From assembly GCA_030549495.1 (NCBI GenBank), contig JAUIRK010000201.1, positions 1 to 64,000 on the forward strand: a stretch of 64,000 bases of DNA. The letters are read 5' to 3'. Of this stretch, positions 1-10,955 are shown one piece after another. The position numbers were made by a program, and so were the translations under genes. Source of the stretch: Nectonema munidae (Eukaryota > Nematomorpha > Nectonematoida > Nectonematidae). Under the pieces are notes generated by a model. It worked only from the letters and a program-made list of their open reading frames with translations, was not told the DNA's origin and did no database searches. Numbering within the stretch: position 1 is the stretch's first letter; each line of letters begins with the position of its first letter.

Positions 1-2
1 TT

Positions 3-2472
3 TAGGGTGCTTTTATCTACTATATAAAAAAAATAAATTATAAAAAGCCGTTCAAACAACCCTGTAAATGGTGAGGCTAACAAAAAAATAAAGTATTCAA
101 AATTTAGTTTAGATTGAATATAAATTAGAACTTGCGCAAAGCTTCTAAACATTCCTTAAAAAGGATATAAGTAAGTAAAAATACAACTAAGATAACTTTA
201 CTGATTAAACAAAAAATTGAAAGTAATTTTTTAATAAATAAAAAATAATAAAGTAAATAACTAATTTATTAAAGATTTTAATGAGGCGTCTGGATATTTT
301 AATCTATTTTCTTCTACTATTTGTATAAGCTGCTGCATTTGACTCTCGTTTTTTGTTCTACCAGCCTTGGTGAAGTCTTGGATCAACGCTACACCTCTTT
401 CCGCAACATCATTAACTACATTAAGAGAGTCAACAATTTGTTTTGCTTCAATATAAGATGGGTGGTTTTCCCATTTTAATGCATCATTTTCTTTAAGAAA
501 GTCATCAGGAAGTTCAAGAAGGGAAAACAAAGTTTTAGTTTGTGAAGAGCAAAGATCAGATAGTTTTTTACCTTCTGGATTAGGAAGCCAAACTTTTCGA
601 GGTGGATCTTCTGAGCCTTCAACATATTTTATATTTTTTACCATAGCAGTTTTTTCTGAAGAATCTATTCTTTCATCAAAGAGAGAGGGTGCAATGTTTA
701 CTTCACTCAGATACCATAAATGACGACTCATTTTTTCATAAGCAGGAAGGTTTGAAGTCTTTAGCACTTGAAGTAACTCAAGATCATTTTTTGGAGCAAA
801 AGAAGCCTTTCTAGCATCAAACCAAGCTTTAACATAGTGATTGGCAACAAAAAGAGAAAATTGTCTAATTTTTTCAATTAAACTTTCTAAAGAATTTGGC
901 ACAATTTTTTCTAACTTTTGTTTGAATATATAACATAAAAACTTCTTCTGAAACATCCCAATTTTAAAACAATAGATTGCTTTAGCCATCCAACGAGCTC
1001 GATGAACGGCTCCTGGCTTCATAAATGTGGGAATTTGATAAGCACAAGGTACGGCTCCAAGAAATATAATTGTTGGTTGAATAAGTTCTTTGTAGTCGTC
1101 ACGCGGATGGTTCTGGTTTAAAAGATTTTTAGCATGTTGAATAATAGAATCAGTCCAAGGATTAATTTCGAAATAATTCCAAGCCTTTCTAAAAGTTTGA
1201 AACAAAGTAATTTCAGGTCCCGAAGTCGCATCATCAACAAAGGAACTATAAACAGCGCCTAAGACAAGTTCTAAAATATGATGCCGACAAGGAAAATGAA
1301 GAAGTTGCCGATCAAGCATTCTTTCAACACTAATACAAACGCCATTCCGTACTCCAGTATTTACAGCAGTAGTGTCAAAGCACATTCCTCTAACATATCT
1401 GGTTAAATTCCACTCTTTTAAAGTAAATAAAATTGCCTCAGATGTTTCTTCTGCTTTTGCCGTTTTAAGCTTTGGAATTGAAAGAATTTTTGAAAATCCC
1501 TTTCCAGTCACTAGAATTGGCAATCTGTCAATTTTAACATTTCCAGTTAGATCCAGCATCACTTTTGAATCCCAATGAATTATTAGCGGGGTGCTAACCT
1601 TAAAATTTTGCTTTATTTTTTCGGCATGTTGCTTTCTGCATTTAATACGAGTGGATCGAATTGCACTAGGACTTAAAGAAAACCCATTTATGCTATGCTC
1701 AAATTGCTTAGCAAATGTAAATAAAACCCGACTTGCTGAACGATTGCTAAGAAGAGTCCTATCCAAAACTTCTGCTACTTCAGATGAAACAGCATGTGTT
1801 CTCTTTTTTCTTTTTTTAGAAGGATTGGAAGCGGCATAGTCAAATGAACTAGATGATTGCTTATTTGGACTAGATTCTGTAGAGCTTGAAGAAAAGGATT
1901 TCAGACTAATGGTTTCAGAAACAGCATTCATCTCCTTTATTGATCTTTCTTTTCTCTTCAACTCTTCCTCTTTGCGTCTTTCAATTTTATTTAAGGTATT
2001 TGCTGTCTTAAAGTCAATACTTCCAATCTTTCCCGGGCGTCCTTTTTTTCTTTGCGAAGCAAGAAACTCCCTATCTTGATCAATAGTTATCACTTTCATA
2101 GCATTAGCATGAGCTATATCAAACAACTCTTTGATGTCATTTTTGAAATTTTTTTGTTTTTTTTCATTAGTAATAGTTTTACGATGAATGCTTTTCTTCA
2201 AACTCTGCCAAGTAGTGTGTAATTTTTTAACATGGGAGACTACTGCAGGAAGATGTTTTGTAGGAATCCCTTCTGAAGACCAAATTTAAATAATATCTAA
2301 GGCAGTTTGTTTCACTGCAAAGCTATAATAATATCTAAGGCAACAGCTTGCGCAAGTTGAAAATCTTAACTGACAAAAAAAAATTTTTACATACTGATTT
2401 TTAACAAAAACCTCATAGAATAACGAGTTGTATGCATTAAAATGAAAACTTTTATTTTTTAAAAGCACCCTA
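3..2472 (-). mobile_element. DNA transposon with 12-bp terminal inverted repeats and an intact transposase-like frame
   Basis: The ends are TAGGGTGCTTTT at 3-14 and its exact reverse complement at 2461-2472. Between them lies one long open frame on the minus strand. Only two bases of left flank are visible, so the target-site duplication cannot be checked. The start resembles hAT ends (TAGGG or CAGGG), which would predict an 8-bp duplication; the eight bases to the right are CTATACAT, and their last two (AT) do not match the visible left flank (TT). A short local duplication (AATAATATCTAAGGCA, near 2288 and 2326) lies upstream of the coding part. The element sits downstream of the farnesyl diphosphate synthase exons, possibly inside that gene's next intron. 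Confidence 0.75.
261..2285 (-). CDS. Transposase-like protein, RNase H-like fold, family not named
   Basis: The frame is open for about 674 codons. A TTG at 2201 has been the only start-like codon noted, but the frame continues upstream to a stop at 2286-2288. A splice acceptor (GGTCTTCAG, exon starting about 2271) would therefore also fit, with a first exon still to be found. The order is: a lysine-rich N-terminus, the stretch LFDIAHANAM, a basic segment (QRKKGRPGK), a serine-rich linker, then a core with HWDSKVM, CFDTTAVNTG and CRHHILEL, and a C-terminus around VNDVAERGVALIQDF. I recall proteins with this pattern as dispersed, uncharacterised multicopy proteins in many invertebrates. The two D motifs and the C/H motif resemble the catalytic core of hAT-like and related DDE transposases; this is inference. 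The flanking inverted repeats support a transposase role. It is not a typical hAT protein, since the SCERxFS dimerisation motif is absent. Confidence 0.65.
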   Translation of the reverse strand: MWSSEGIPTKHLPAVVSHVKKLHTTWQSLKKSIHRKTITNEKKQKNFKNDIKELFDIAHANAMKVITIDQDREFLASQRKKGRPGKIGSIDFKTANTLNKIERRKEEELKRKERSIKEMNAVSETISLKSFSSSSTESSPNKQSSSSFDYAASNPSKKRKKRTHAVSSEVAEVLDRTLLSNRSASRVLFTFAKQFEHSINGFSLSPSAIRSTRIKCRKQHAEKIKQNFKVSTPLIIHWDSKVMLDLTGNVKIDRLPILVTGKGFSKILSIPKLKTAKAEETSEAILFTLKEWNLTRYVRGMCFDTTAVNTGVRNGVCISVERMLDRQLLHFPCRHHILELVLGAVYSSFVDDATSGPEITLFQTFRKAWNYFEINPWTDSIIQHAKNLLNQNHPRDDYKELIQPTIIFLGAVPCAYQIPTFMKPGAVHRARWMAKAIYCFKIGMFQKKFLCYIFKQKLEKIVPNSLESLIEKIRQFSLFVANHYVKAWFDARKASFAPKNDLELLQVLKTSNLPAYEKMSRHLWYLSEVNIAPSLFDERIDSSEKTAMVKNIKYVEGSEDPPRKVWLPNPEGKKLSDLCSSQTKTLFSLLELPDDFLKENDALKWENHPSYIEAKQIVDSLNVVNDVAERGVALIQDFTKAGRTKNESQMQQLIQIVEENRLKYPDASLKSLIN

Positions 2473-3633
2473 CTATACATATATATAACATTAATATCTA
2501 CCTAAACATGAAAACTTTTGAAGCTAGAATGAAGTAGACCAATTTTCTTGATATATCTTTTGTAAACACTACTAAGATATGAGCTTTTACTTTATGAATG
2601 ACATAGAAAGTGGGCCAAACAAGTGATCCACGGGAAGTAACCGGGTAAAGTTTACTTTCATTCTTCAAGATATTAAAAATTATGCGCTGTTTCAGTGCAT
2701 TCGAAAAACCATTGTAATATAAAGATAAAAATATAAAACTAAATATTTTAAGACAATTATTCCAAAAAAATTTTAGCGTACTCATGAAGTTAAATACAAA
2801 AAATAACTAGAAAACACTGGAATATGATTTTGATTTATTTTGAACTTAATACTGTGCTTATATAATACTTTAAAGCAAAATGTACACATAATGTAGAAAA
2901 TTTTTATTTTTTAATTAAGTAAGTTCAATGAACTCAAATTAATTTAAAAACAAACTTTTTTTTTAAAATCATAGAAGTTTGTTTTTATATCATTCATACC
3001 AAGTTACCTTCAACATTTTTCATAGGAAAAATATGTAATTAATAATGTCATATTGACAAAGATGGGTAATATAGGCGAATTTCATAATGGCGCAAAACCA
3101 TTTTCACCAAAATAGCTTACTTTTTTCTTTCTCCTATTTTAATTTTCACATTTGAAGTTCGTATTTTAAATTTTGAGGAATGGAGTTACGTTTGATTTAT
3201 ATTTATTGTTTCGAGTGCATAATAAATGTGAATATAGCAATTTTTAAAAGAAGTTATTGACAATATTTTTCCATGTTTACATTTTCTGAAAGATATTTGA
3301 ATAAATATACCTTAAAAATTAAGTTGTTTTATTACATGCTAAAAAGACTGAATCTGAACTCTAAAATTATTTTAAATACTAACAATTTTTTGGTTCTTGT
3401 CTTGCCTATTTTAAATATTGCCCATGTTATACAATACGACTCCTTAAAGGTGTAAATTTAAAAACGCGGCCTTTTAACAAAAAAAGTTTCCCACCCGTTT
3501 TTGATTACGAAGTTTCATCAGCCATCTTTAATCAATCTTACGAAGCTTATTTACAAGGAATCAAAACGTGATAGGCTAGTAAATTTTCCTTTTACGATTC
3601 TAATAGTTGAGAAAAGCACGATTTTTGATCAAC

Positions 3634-3758
3634 CTTTTGACGAGCAAAGGGATACAAGTGTCCAAAAAAAATAAATAACATCAGCTTTAAATATATAAAA
3701 TTCTATTGAAAAAGAAGGCAGGCAATTGGTCTTGAAAATTCAGGTCCTCAAAGGGTTA
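3634..3758. repeat. Remnant of a TTAA-ended MITE (piggyBac-type end)
   Basis: Read on the minus strand the right end is TTAACCCTTTGAGGACC (3742-3758), matching the ends of copies at 16391 and 62193 (TTAACC...GACCA). The inner part GGACACTTGTATCCC near 3650-3665 recalls subterminal motifs of copies at 11060 and 37610. The left TTAA end is not clear. It lies between the last visible farnesyl diphosphate synthase exon and the left-edge transposon. Confidence 0.4.
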
Positions 3759-3839
3759 AAGGTTAATCGTACCATCACTAATATGAACAGGATACAAATT
3801 TATCCGAGTATTTTTAATTAATCAAAATAAAAATCTTAC

Positions 3840-4004
3840 CATAATCATTGCAAGTTTGAAAGGTAAAACAAAAGAATAAAAGGAAGTTTTGTATTTAACA
3901 ATAGCGTCATATTTTTCCTCTACAAAATCTTCAAAAAGTTCGCTGTTATTTTTTTTTGAATTCATAACGTCTAAACACTGACCATATATTGTTTTTGAAT
4001 TTAT
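3840..4004 (-). CDS. FPPS: FPPS exon E, last recognisable exon
   Basis: 55 codons from [16 protein letters not shown] to [19 protein letters not shown], followed by a strong donor GTAAGA. The donor shows that further exons are expected, yet no acceptor and FPPS-like frame follows in the 3.8 kb to the window edge. Confidence 0.9.
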
Positions 4005-4687
4005 CTAAAAAAGAAATAAGTAAAAGAGTTATTAGGAAATAAAATAAGGTTAAAATTACATCATGAAAGACTTCCAAAAGTTCGGCATAAAAAGGTTTAT
4101 CTTTGAAAAAAAATTTAACTAGTGAATAAATACATGATTCAATATAAAGTCCATCATTTATTGCTATACTTCCAACATCCTCCTAAATTAAATTATTTGG
4201 CATGATTTAATTTAAAAAAAATATCACATACATTTTTGTACCAACACAAACGACCTCTTCGAGTTTCAGATTTATCCATTATATCATCCAAAACTAAAAA
4301 GTAGGCTTGAAGCTTAATAAAAAATTATTTAAAGGTTATAGATTAATTAAATAACGAATATTACAAGCTCAACACACCATCCCAAAATAAAAGAATCTTC
4401 AATATCTGATAATGAAAACGCTTTTTCCTTATATTTCATAAGCTCAACATATGTAAGAACCATTATGAAGCCTCTATTTTTCTTACCAAAAGGAACATTG
4501 TACTCGAGACACTTAAAGAAAATATATATGATACTTAATTTTACATTATAAATATTACTTTTTTAAACCAATTAGCTGCCTCAGAAATTTCAGGATTTTG
4601 AGAAGCCTCATTTACTAATACTGTCACTATTCTAGGAAATATTTTTTCAAAATTCGAAAATAATTTTTTTTCGTCAAGATCGTCCAT
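3840..4687 (-). CDS. FPPS: Farnesyl diphosphate synthase, first five exons
   Basis: This enzyme condenses isopentenyl diphosphate with dimethylallyl and geranyl diphosphate to give farnesyl diphosphate, the precursor of sterol-like products and of methyl farnesoate in crustaceans. Exons (minus): 4687-4559, 4511-4365, 4312-4232, 4182-4060, 4004-3840. All junctions are GT-AG and in phase 0; introns are 47-55 bases. The product starts [17 protein letters not shown] and shows the IPP-binding GKKNRG, GWCVEL, the first Asp-rich motif DDIMD followed by [25 protein letters not shown] and KYKTSFYSF. Tyr-Phe sit five and four residues before DDIMD, as in eukaryotic C15 synthases. It is 215 residues long against about 350 for the family. 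The second Asp-rich motif (DDxxD) and C-terminus are not found in the remaining 3.8 kb to the left. An in-frame TTG upstream at 4735 is ignored in favour of the ATG at 4687. Confidence 0.92.
4060..4182 (-). CDS. FPPS: FPPS exon D
   Basis: 41 codons, [20 protein letters not shown] to LLEVFHD, between acceptor ATTTAG and donor GTAATT. Confidence 0.9.
4232..4312 (-). CDS. FPPS: FPPS exon C with first Asp-rich motif
   Basis: 27 codons, [20 protein letters not shown] then RLCWYKN. DDIMD binds Mg2+ and the allylic diphosphate. Donor GTATGT. Confidence 0.95.
4365..4511 (-). CDS. FPPS: FPPS exon B
   Basis: 49 codons from [14 protein letters not shown] to LGWCVEL, between acceptor TTTAAG and donor GTAATA. 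It carries the diphosphate-binding Lys and Arg (GKKNRG). Confidence 0.92.
4559..4687 (-). CDS. FPPS: FPPS exon A (start codon exon)
   Basis: Starts at ATG 4687-4685 and ends ...ANWFKK before donor GTAATA. It holds the N-terminal helix with PRIVTVL and SEAANWFKK, which is typical of animal FPPS. Confidence 0.88.
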
Positions 4688-4747
4688 TTTTTTGTTAGGA
4701 AAATTTAAAAATAACAAATTTTTCAAAAGTTTCAAAGTTAATTTTTA

Positions 4748-6294
4748 TCAAAACATTCAATGAATAAAAAAGAAACAATGTAAGCAGGATTATTAAAAGG
4801 CTAACAGTAGCCGCTGGGATAATTATGCAAATATTATATAGCTGGTCTGGCAAGAAGAAGAATTATTTTGCAAAACAAATATGAATATACTTTTTGTTAG
4901 GTAAATTAGTGCATGTATGAAAAAAATTGCCGCTTATAAAAAATTGCCTCTTGTATGGGAGCAACAAAAAGAAATAAGGAAATGTAGAGAAAATATATGT
5001 ACCATAAAGTAGAGACATACTATATACTTATTTTTCTTGATGAACTCGAGAAAAATAACTTACAATTTTCTTAATAAAAACTTATATATTTTTTTATTAG
5101 GTGCTAAATACAAAATATATAAATAATAAAAAATATCAATGAGAATGAGTATTTTTATGAGCTGGAAGGTATTTATATGTTTCGAATTTTTAAAGATAAT
5201 ATTTATATAACAATTCAAATTATATTTGCAGAATGTTATGCCTTCGTTTTTTTCAAATGCATTTGTTTTTTTCTTAGCATAGAAATCTAATATACTGCAA
5301 TACCGGCTCTTGATTCCTATGTCATGTAATATATTTTTTTTATTTACAACTTATGAAATTGTTTTTTTGAAACAAAACTTTCGAAATGGTAATTTCTTAC
5401 TGTTTTCTATTTGTCTTCAATAAATCTCTCTCTCTCTACCTATGCATTCGATGTTATTATATAAGACAAACGAGGCATCTATGTTTATTATAAAATGTTC
5501 ACTAATAACAACTATTTTCTTTTTTTAAATGTGATATATTTTTGTACGTTTTAAAAATAATAAATAGAAAAACAGAGCCTGTTAGGGTGTACCTTTCAGC
5601 ATAACAGTTGAATGTCAGGGATTCAATCCCCAAGGCTCCCGACTTTTATATGCCGACAAGTATAAGAAACGTTTTAAAGAATTCCTTTTGAATTTAGTTC
5701 AAAGAAAAATTATTATTCATAGTTGGGCTATATCGTTGGGGACTTGATTTATGTAGTGTGAATTTTGCAATCGATTCACAAAAGTATCGACTTTTTCTCG
5801 GGTTTGTTTCACTATTGAACGATTTTGCTCAATGATAAAATCAGCCTAGTTGGCCTTTTCAATCAAAACAGTTGAATGTTAAACTATCACCTAATCAACT
5901 TAAGAAAGTAGTACAACTTTGTTACTAATCTTGTGACTTAGAAAGAAGTTAGTAAAATTAATCTATAATTAAACAGGTCAAGTATCCATTGAGCGCTTCT
6001 TCACGACCTGAGATTGGTGAGTTCATATATATAGTATTTTGAAATACTTTTACGTTCGACAAATTCATTCATAAATTTTCTTCCAATTTACTGCATTCTA
6101 CTCAAAGATATCGATAATTTTTTGTTTGGATTACAAAAACATTCAAATTTTTATAATATTTACATCCTGTGTTATTCACGACCTATGATTATAAGCTCTG
6201 AATAAATTAGTTCAATATCTTCAATTTTGGCTGAAGTCAAAGTTAAATAATAAATAAACCTTTTAGTTAATTAAAATTATTCTATTGATGAGTG
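4748..6294. other. Intergenic stretch without a recognised gene
   Basis: AT-rich sequence with only short frames. The one thing recognised is a tRNA-like repeat at 5573-5642. Confidence 0.6.
5573..5642 (+). repeat. tRNA-like repeat (tRNA pseudogene or short SINE)
   Basis: Contains a B-box-like GGATTCAATCCCC and an A-box-like GTTAGGGTGT. It matches, in the opposite orientation, the copy at 10876-10955 (shared parts TTAGGGTGTACC, CAGTTGAA, CCCCAAGG). Dispersed copies make a repeat more likely than a working tRNA gene. Confidence 0.5.
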
Positions 6295-6740
6295 AAAAAT
6301 ATAAGAATTTAAACCTAAAATTCCTAATTGTTATTTACAAAATAAACTCCTATCTCTCAAGACAAAGAGTTTCAATAGATGATACTTTATAAAACGAGTC
6401 TGAACTTGAAGCTGGTGTTTTGCAAGGTTCCATATTAGGAGTTCTTTTTTTCCTAATATATATTAATGATGTACACAACTCGAATCTTACTGTCATCCAT
6501 CTGATTTATGCACGCGACTTAACGTTGATACTAATACTCAACCGTCATAATATTACAAATTTTACTGATCATAATCAGTATATTGATGCGTGTTTGAAGA
6601 ACACATAAAATTGGTGTTTTTTGAATAGGCCAGAAAGTTTAAAGACTCTTTGAGGTATAAAGCCTGCAAAATATGGAATTAGTATTTCTAAAGTTTGGAT
6701 ATTTTGAATGTTCCTTTTTCAATTCTGATAATAAATATAA
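6295..6740 (+). mobile_element. Fragment of a Jockey/CR1-like LINE reverse transcriptase
   Basis: The frame reads INSYLSRQRVSIDDTL, a stop, then ESELEAGVLQGSILGVLFFL and IYINDV. This is the GVPQGSILGPLLFLIYINDL block of LINE reverse transcriptases. The catalytic box that follows is degraded to YARD (family FADD or YADD), and WCFLNRPESLKTL matches the region after it. The copy has an in-frame stop and lacks everything upstream. Confidence 0.75.
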
Positions 6741-7343
6741 TTGAACACTTCTTATCATTATACATATAAAATTGTAGTACTTCATGTTATGTATATAGCC
6801 TTTGAATATATGCATTTAATTTTTTGTATTTTTTTTTAATTGTTGTATATTAAAACTATGTGCAATTCAAAACATTGTCTCATTTGATTAATCATTTTAG
6901 CAGTCATATGGCCTTTTGAACATCAAGTTGCACAAAATTGATGCATCCTTTTTTTATTATTCCAAAACGTATGGTGTCTGAATACTCATTTAGTTTTGTT
7001 TTTCTATGCTTATCATGATAATAAACTTATTCTCAACTTACGCATAGGTATTAAATACTAATATCTAGTCTCTTTGCCATTCTACTTGTCAAATTATTTT
7101 GAAGCTTTTTTATCATAATTTCAAGACAAAAATCTCATTGTTAATTTTAATTTTGTGGTTTAGGGAAGTACAATGGTATATGATCGTTCAATAAATATAG
7201 AAATTATTTGATGTAGCCATATGTTTAAAAATAATGCATTAGCTGTACTTGAGTTTTTTTATTTGATTTTAACTATACTTTACTAATTTGTAATTTTGTT
7301 CCACGTTAACCATTTAACTGAGAATATAAGTGGTATTCATATA

Positions 7344-7820
7344 TTATGTAACGCAATATAGAGAGGTAGCGGGTTGTTCAATTGCGTTAAGAAACGGTAT
7401 ATGTGCAGAGATGGAGGAGGGTGGTCAAAAAAGAAGATCAATTAGAAATGTTTTTGCAACCATCAATAGGATTGAAAATTGAATTGGTGGGTCTATTTTT
7501 TTGAAAAGATAGTTCAAAGGATAAAATATTTTTTAAGTGACATTTAGCAAGATCCTAGTATAGAGAAAACATTTAAATTAGAAACGCCAACCGATTATTA
7601 ATGCATAAATATAATTCAAGGTTCTTCAGAAAAAGCTTCCTTATTGGCTATAAAAATGGGATATTGAGGGAAAGGAGGACAGCGCTTAACGGTGATTTCA
7701 AATACATAGAGTTTGTTTAAAATGGTAAAGGACAGGAAGTGTGCGGGAGTAATGAAAGTGTTACATGTGCGTTAAAAGAGGAAGGGGATTTGAAATTTCA
7801 ATAATTTCGCGTTACATAAC
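7344..7820. mobile_element. MITE with ends TTATGTAACGC
   Basis: TTATGTAACGC at 7344-7354 is mirrored by GCGTTACATAA at 7809-7819. CATATA flanks both sides and may be the target duplication. There is no coding capacity. The related motif AGGGATCATTCACAAAT at 7928 may be the end of a second element. Both lie between two pieces of LINE sequence. Confidence 0.6.
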
Positions 7821-8739
7821 ATATATATGTGTCTCAAAACATCAAATATATATATCAACTGAGTATATTCATAAAGAGGTAAAAAAAATTTTGAACTATT
7901 GTTTTATTTAAAAAAAAATTTCCATTAGGGATCATTCACAAATGATGCCAATCTGACCGCAAAAGAGGAAGGGGCAAAAAGTTGACAATAGTGAATAAAT
8001 AAGAGAAAATAAAGTAAACAGTTGACAAAAGGAGGGAAGGGGGTTAAAAATAATTTAAAATTTGTTTATATCATTTAGTTTATTCTTAGGGATTTAAATG
8101 ATGGTAAAGCCTTCTAATTAACATAAAATGAACCGAATAATTAAATGCAGTCTGACTAAGATATACCATATCATCTGAACATTATTATTTATATAAAATT
8201 GATAAATCCTTCCTATGATAACGCTTTAATTATTTTTTTGAAGTCATATGAAATAATTTTCGCTCCAGTTGTCAACTTTCTCAATAAAGGTGGTTTTCAC
8301 ATTGATTGGGAATTTTTGTCGAATAACAAGATTACTTTCAATATTGGATCATACTTTATTGTATAATAAAGATTGAAGTGATTCAACATTTATTTATATT
8401 TTGAAAAAACAAATAAATGGATTCTATTTCCAAATTTCATCTTTTTGATCTTCATGGCATGTTCTTGATATATTGTATTTCAGGTACAGCAGTATAGATG
8501 CATCTTGAGTTTTCTCGATCTGACAGAGTTCAACTCTTATTAAATTGATTGAAAAATAATTAAATTGAAATCTTAATTAAATACATTTTTGATGGAATTT
8601 TTATCGATTAGAAATGTATTTATAATTTATTGGGAAAATCTAGAAATTTTGATTTAACAAAATTATTTATCATATTGAATTGCTTATAAATGATTTTGAT
8701 TATAGCAGAGATAATTATATAAATAGAAAACGTTGAGTA
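7821..8739. other. Non-coding stretch between LINE pieces
   Basis: AT-rich, with no frame resembling a known protein. A MITE-like end lies at 7928 but no partner end was identified. Confidence 0.5.
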
Positions 8740-9905
8740 AATCTTTTATTTAGTGCATTTTGAACAGAATCAGCCATATTATTGGGTTACTCCACCACTT
8801 CAAGTTTTTTCCTGAATATATAAAATTAGAAATGTACAGAGCACTCATATTGCCACACTTAACTTACAGCATAATAAATTGGAGTTATTCCAATCTATCA
8901 AGTCTGTTAGTATTGCAAAAAAGGGCTCTAAGATTAGTCTTCAATATCAAGTACAGAGCGCATACTTCTAGATTCTTTAAACAGAACAATCTTCTGAAAG
9001 TTGAAGACATCTATAGTAAGCAAATTTGTCTCTTTTTATGGAAAGTAATGAATGAAGTTTCACCTAATTTTATGAATGACTGGTTTGTATTCAGGTATGA
9101 ATTGCAACAACATTCATTTAGATACAAAAACAAGCTTGATTTACCATTTTATAATCATAAATCCAGTCAGAACACATTAAAGTTCAGATCTATTAAATTG
9201 TGGAACACCTTTCTTTGCAGTTTCATTGACGTACACATTCCCTATTCAACTCTTAAATACAAACTAACATTACATTTCACTAATAATTATGAAACTTCAT
9301 GCTCCAAACCTAACTGTTATAATTGTTTAAATTAAAACAATCCCAGTACTAAGAATACCAAGTCATTTTTTCTCTTCTTTGTCAGTTTCTTTTTTTTCTC
9401 TTTTTGCTTTTATTAATTCTTTTCCTTACCTTTCATTATATATATAATGATTAATTTTTATTTGTTATGCTAGTTAAATATGTCTAAACAAAATTTTTAT
9501 TTGTTTTCTTACATTCTATATTTTAATATCATCATCATTGTTTACCTTTTTAATGTAATATTGTACACTTTGATCATAAAACATTTTTCAACTGTTATTA
9601 TATTTTCTGTAATATATGTCTTTTCCTTACTTTGGAACTTGTCGACACTTTATAGCAAATCGTATTCCAACTTTTCATTCAGCGCTGCAAAGAAATTTTC
9701 TTTTTGAATTCTTATCCTAATTTGAAGCACCTCCTATCTACCGCTATCCTCTTGTGGCAATATAATCTTTTTCAAATCCCTTTTACCCTTATATAAATTC
9801 TTTAAAGTATTTCTGTTACGGCTTATTTAAGCTCTTGAAATACTTGAGCAATGTTAATGTTTCTTTCTTTTTTAACTTGCATAATAAACTTCTTCTTCTT
9901 CTTAT
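8740..9905 (+). mobile_element. 3' end of a Jockey/CR1-like LINE with a (CTT)n tail
   Basis: Frame 8760-9335 (192 codons, uninterrupted) encodes the C-terminal region after the reverse transcriptase: MYRALILPHLTYSIINW, LLVLQKRALRLVFNIKYRAH, KVEDIYSKQICLFLWK. This is the usual pattern (LYYALI.PYLTY...W, LQKKAIRLI) of Jockey/CR1-superfamily elements. About 570 bases of 3' untranslated sequence follow, ending in AATAAACTTCTTCTTCTTCTT. It may belong with the RT fragment at 6295-6740, but about 2 kb of other sequence separates them. Confidence 0.8.
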
Positions 9906-10038
9906 TTAACAAAATACCAGCAATAATATTTCGGTCACTATGACCTTCTTCAGATGTATATGACGTAAAATGAAAGCGTGGAGTGTCTTGCTTGCTGAGT
10001 GTTGAGAGGGATTTTATTGGTGCTGATCGTAAAGAGAT

Positions 10039-10177
10039 TACTTTAGGTTAATCACATATATAGTATGTATATTTACAGTGTTATAATGAAGATGTCTTGA
10101 TAAATTGGTGTAAATGATATTAACTTTAGGTTCATGACATATATAGTATAGATATTTACAGTGTTATAATGAACACT
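10039..10177. repeat. Tandem duplication, unit about 84 bases
   Basis: ACTTTAGGTTAATCACATAT at 10039 recurs as ACTTTAGGTTCATGACATAT at 10123. Both continue through TATAGTAT and ATATTTACAGTGTTATAATG with few differences. Confidence 0.75.
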
Positions 10178-10626
10178 CAGCATTTTTTATTAAAATAAAT
10201 TTTGTTTATTATAAATTTTTAAATAAAATTGTCTATTATAAATTTTGTCTACTTTCATATTTCTGAGTTGTTAAAGTATATAACTCTTTCCATGATCTTA
10301 AAAATGAAATAAAGAAGCAATTGATTGATACATATGTTTCGAATTGACTAAAATAATTTAAGTTTTAATTAAAAATAGTTAATATTTTTATCTTTTATTT
10401 GTATGACTCTACATATAACATGTATACACACTAGAGCCCTGAACGGGGGGAATAAACCACGCGGGTTATGCAGGACCCGCAAGAAAATTTTGTGTGGGGC
10501 GGATGCAGGCTGTCCTTATCAATAAGGCGGGTTAGTGAGAATTTGTGAAGCAAGAAGATTAGTATGAAATGAAAGAAATAGAGAGCTAAGTGCGATGTCA
10601 AAAATTGCGAAACAAAGAAAAAGCAT

Positions 10627-10812
10627 GTGTGTGATGGATCAAATGATTTCAGAGTTAGAGAAGAATGGAGTATGACAGAACAGAGAGAGAAGCTTCTTGT
10701 GTCATGTGCTTTGCAATATAGAGATAAAAGCTTCTTGTGTCGTGTGCTTGAGTTATTGCCTTGTCCAGATAAGAATGTTGGTTGGTTGGAGATATCAAAG
10801 CACTTTCAGCCG
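10627..10812 (+). pseudogene. Exon-like frame inside the hAT element, possible BRD8-like fragment
   Basis: The frame contains EEWSMTEQREKLLVSCALQ and DKNVGWLEISKHFQP and runs into a good splice donor (CAGCC|GTAAGG). WSxREKLxLAxxV and DQNWVSVSRAIKPF are the pattern I remember from the N-terminus of bromodomain protein BRD8, so a captured exon is possible. A near-repeat (AAGCTTCTTGTGTC and AAGCTTCTTGTGTC-like at 10690 and 10729) has lengthened the middle. The resemblance is weak and the segment is probably not functional. Confidence 0.25.
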
Positions 10813-10875
10813 TAAGGCTATATGCTCGCATTATGCTTAAGAAGGTTAATCACAGTTTTTGTGAATTTGTTTTTA

Positions 10876-10955
10876 GAGTTGGGAACCTTGGGGATCGAAC
10901 ACCTGACCTTCAACTGTTAAGCTGAGAGGTACACCCTAACAACCATTGAGGCTCA
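10876..10955 (-). repeat. tRNA-like repeat within the hAT element
   Basis: On the minus strand it begins GAGCCTCAATGGTTGTTAGG and contains a B box GTTCGATCCCC. The ends GAGCCTC and GGTTC can pair, giving a rough acceptor stem. It matches the copy at 5573-5642 in the opposite orientation. Confidence 0.5.
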
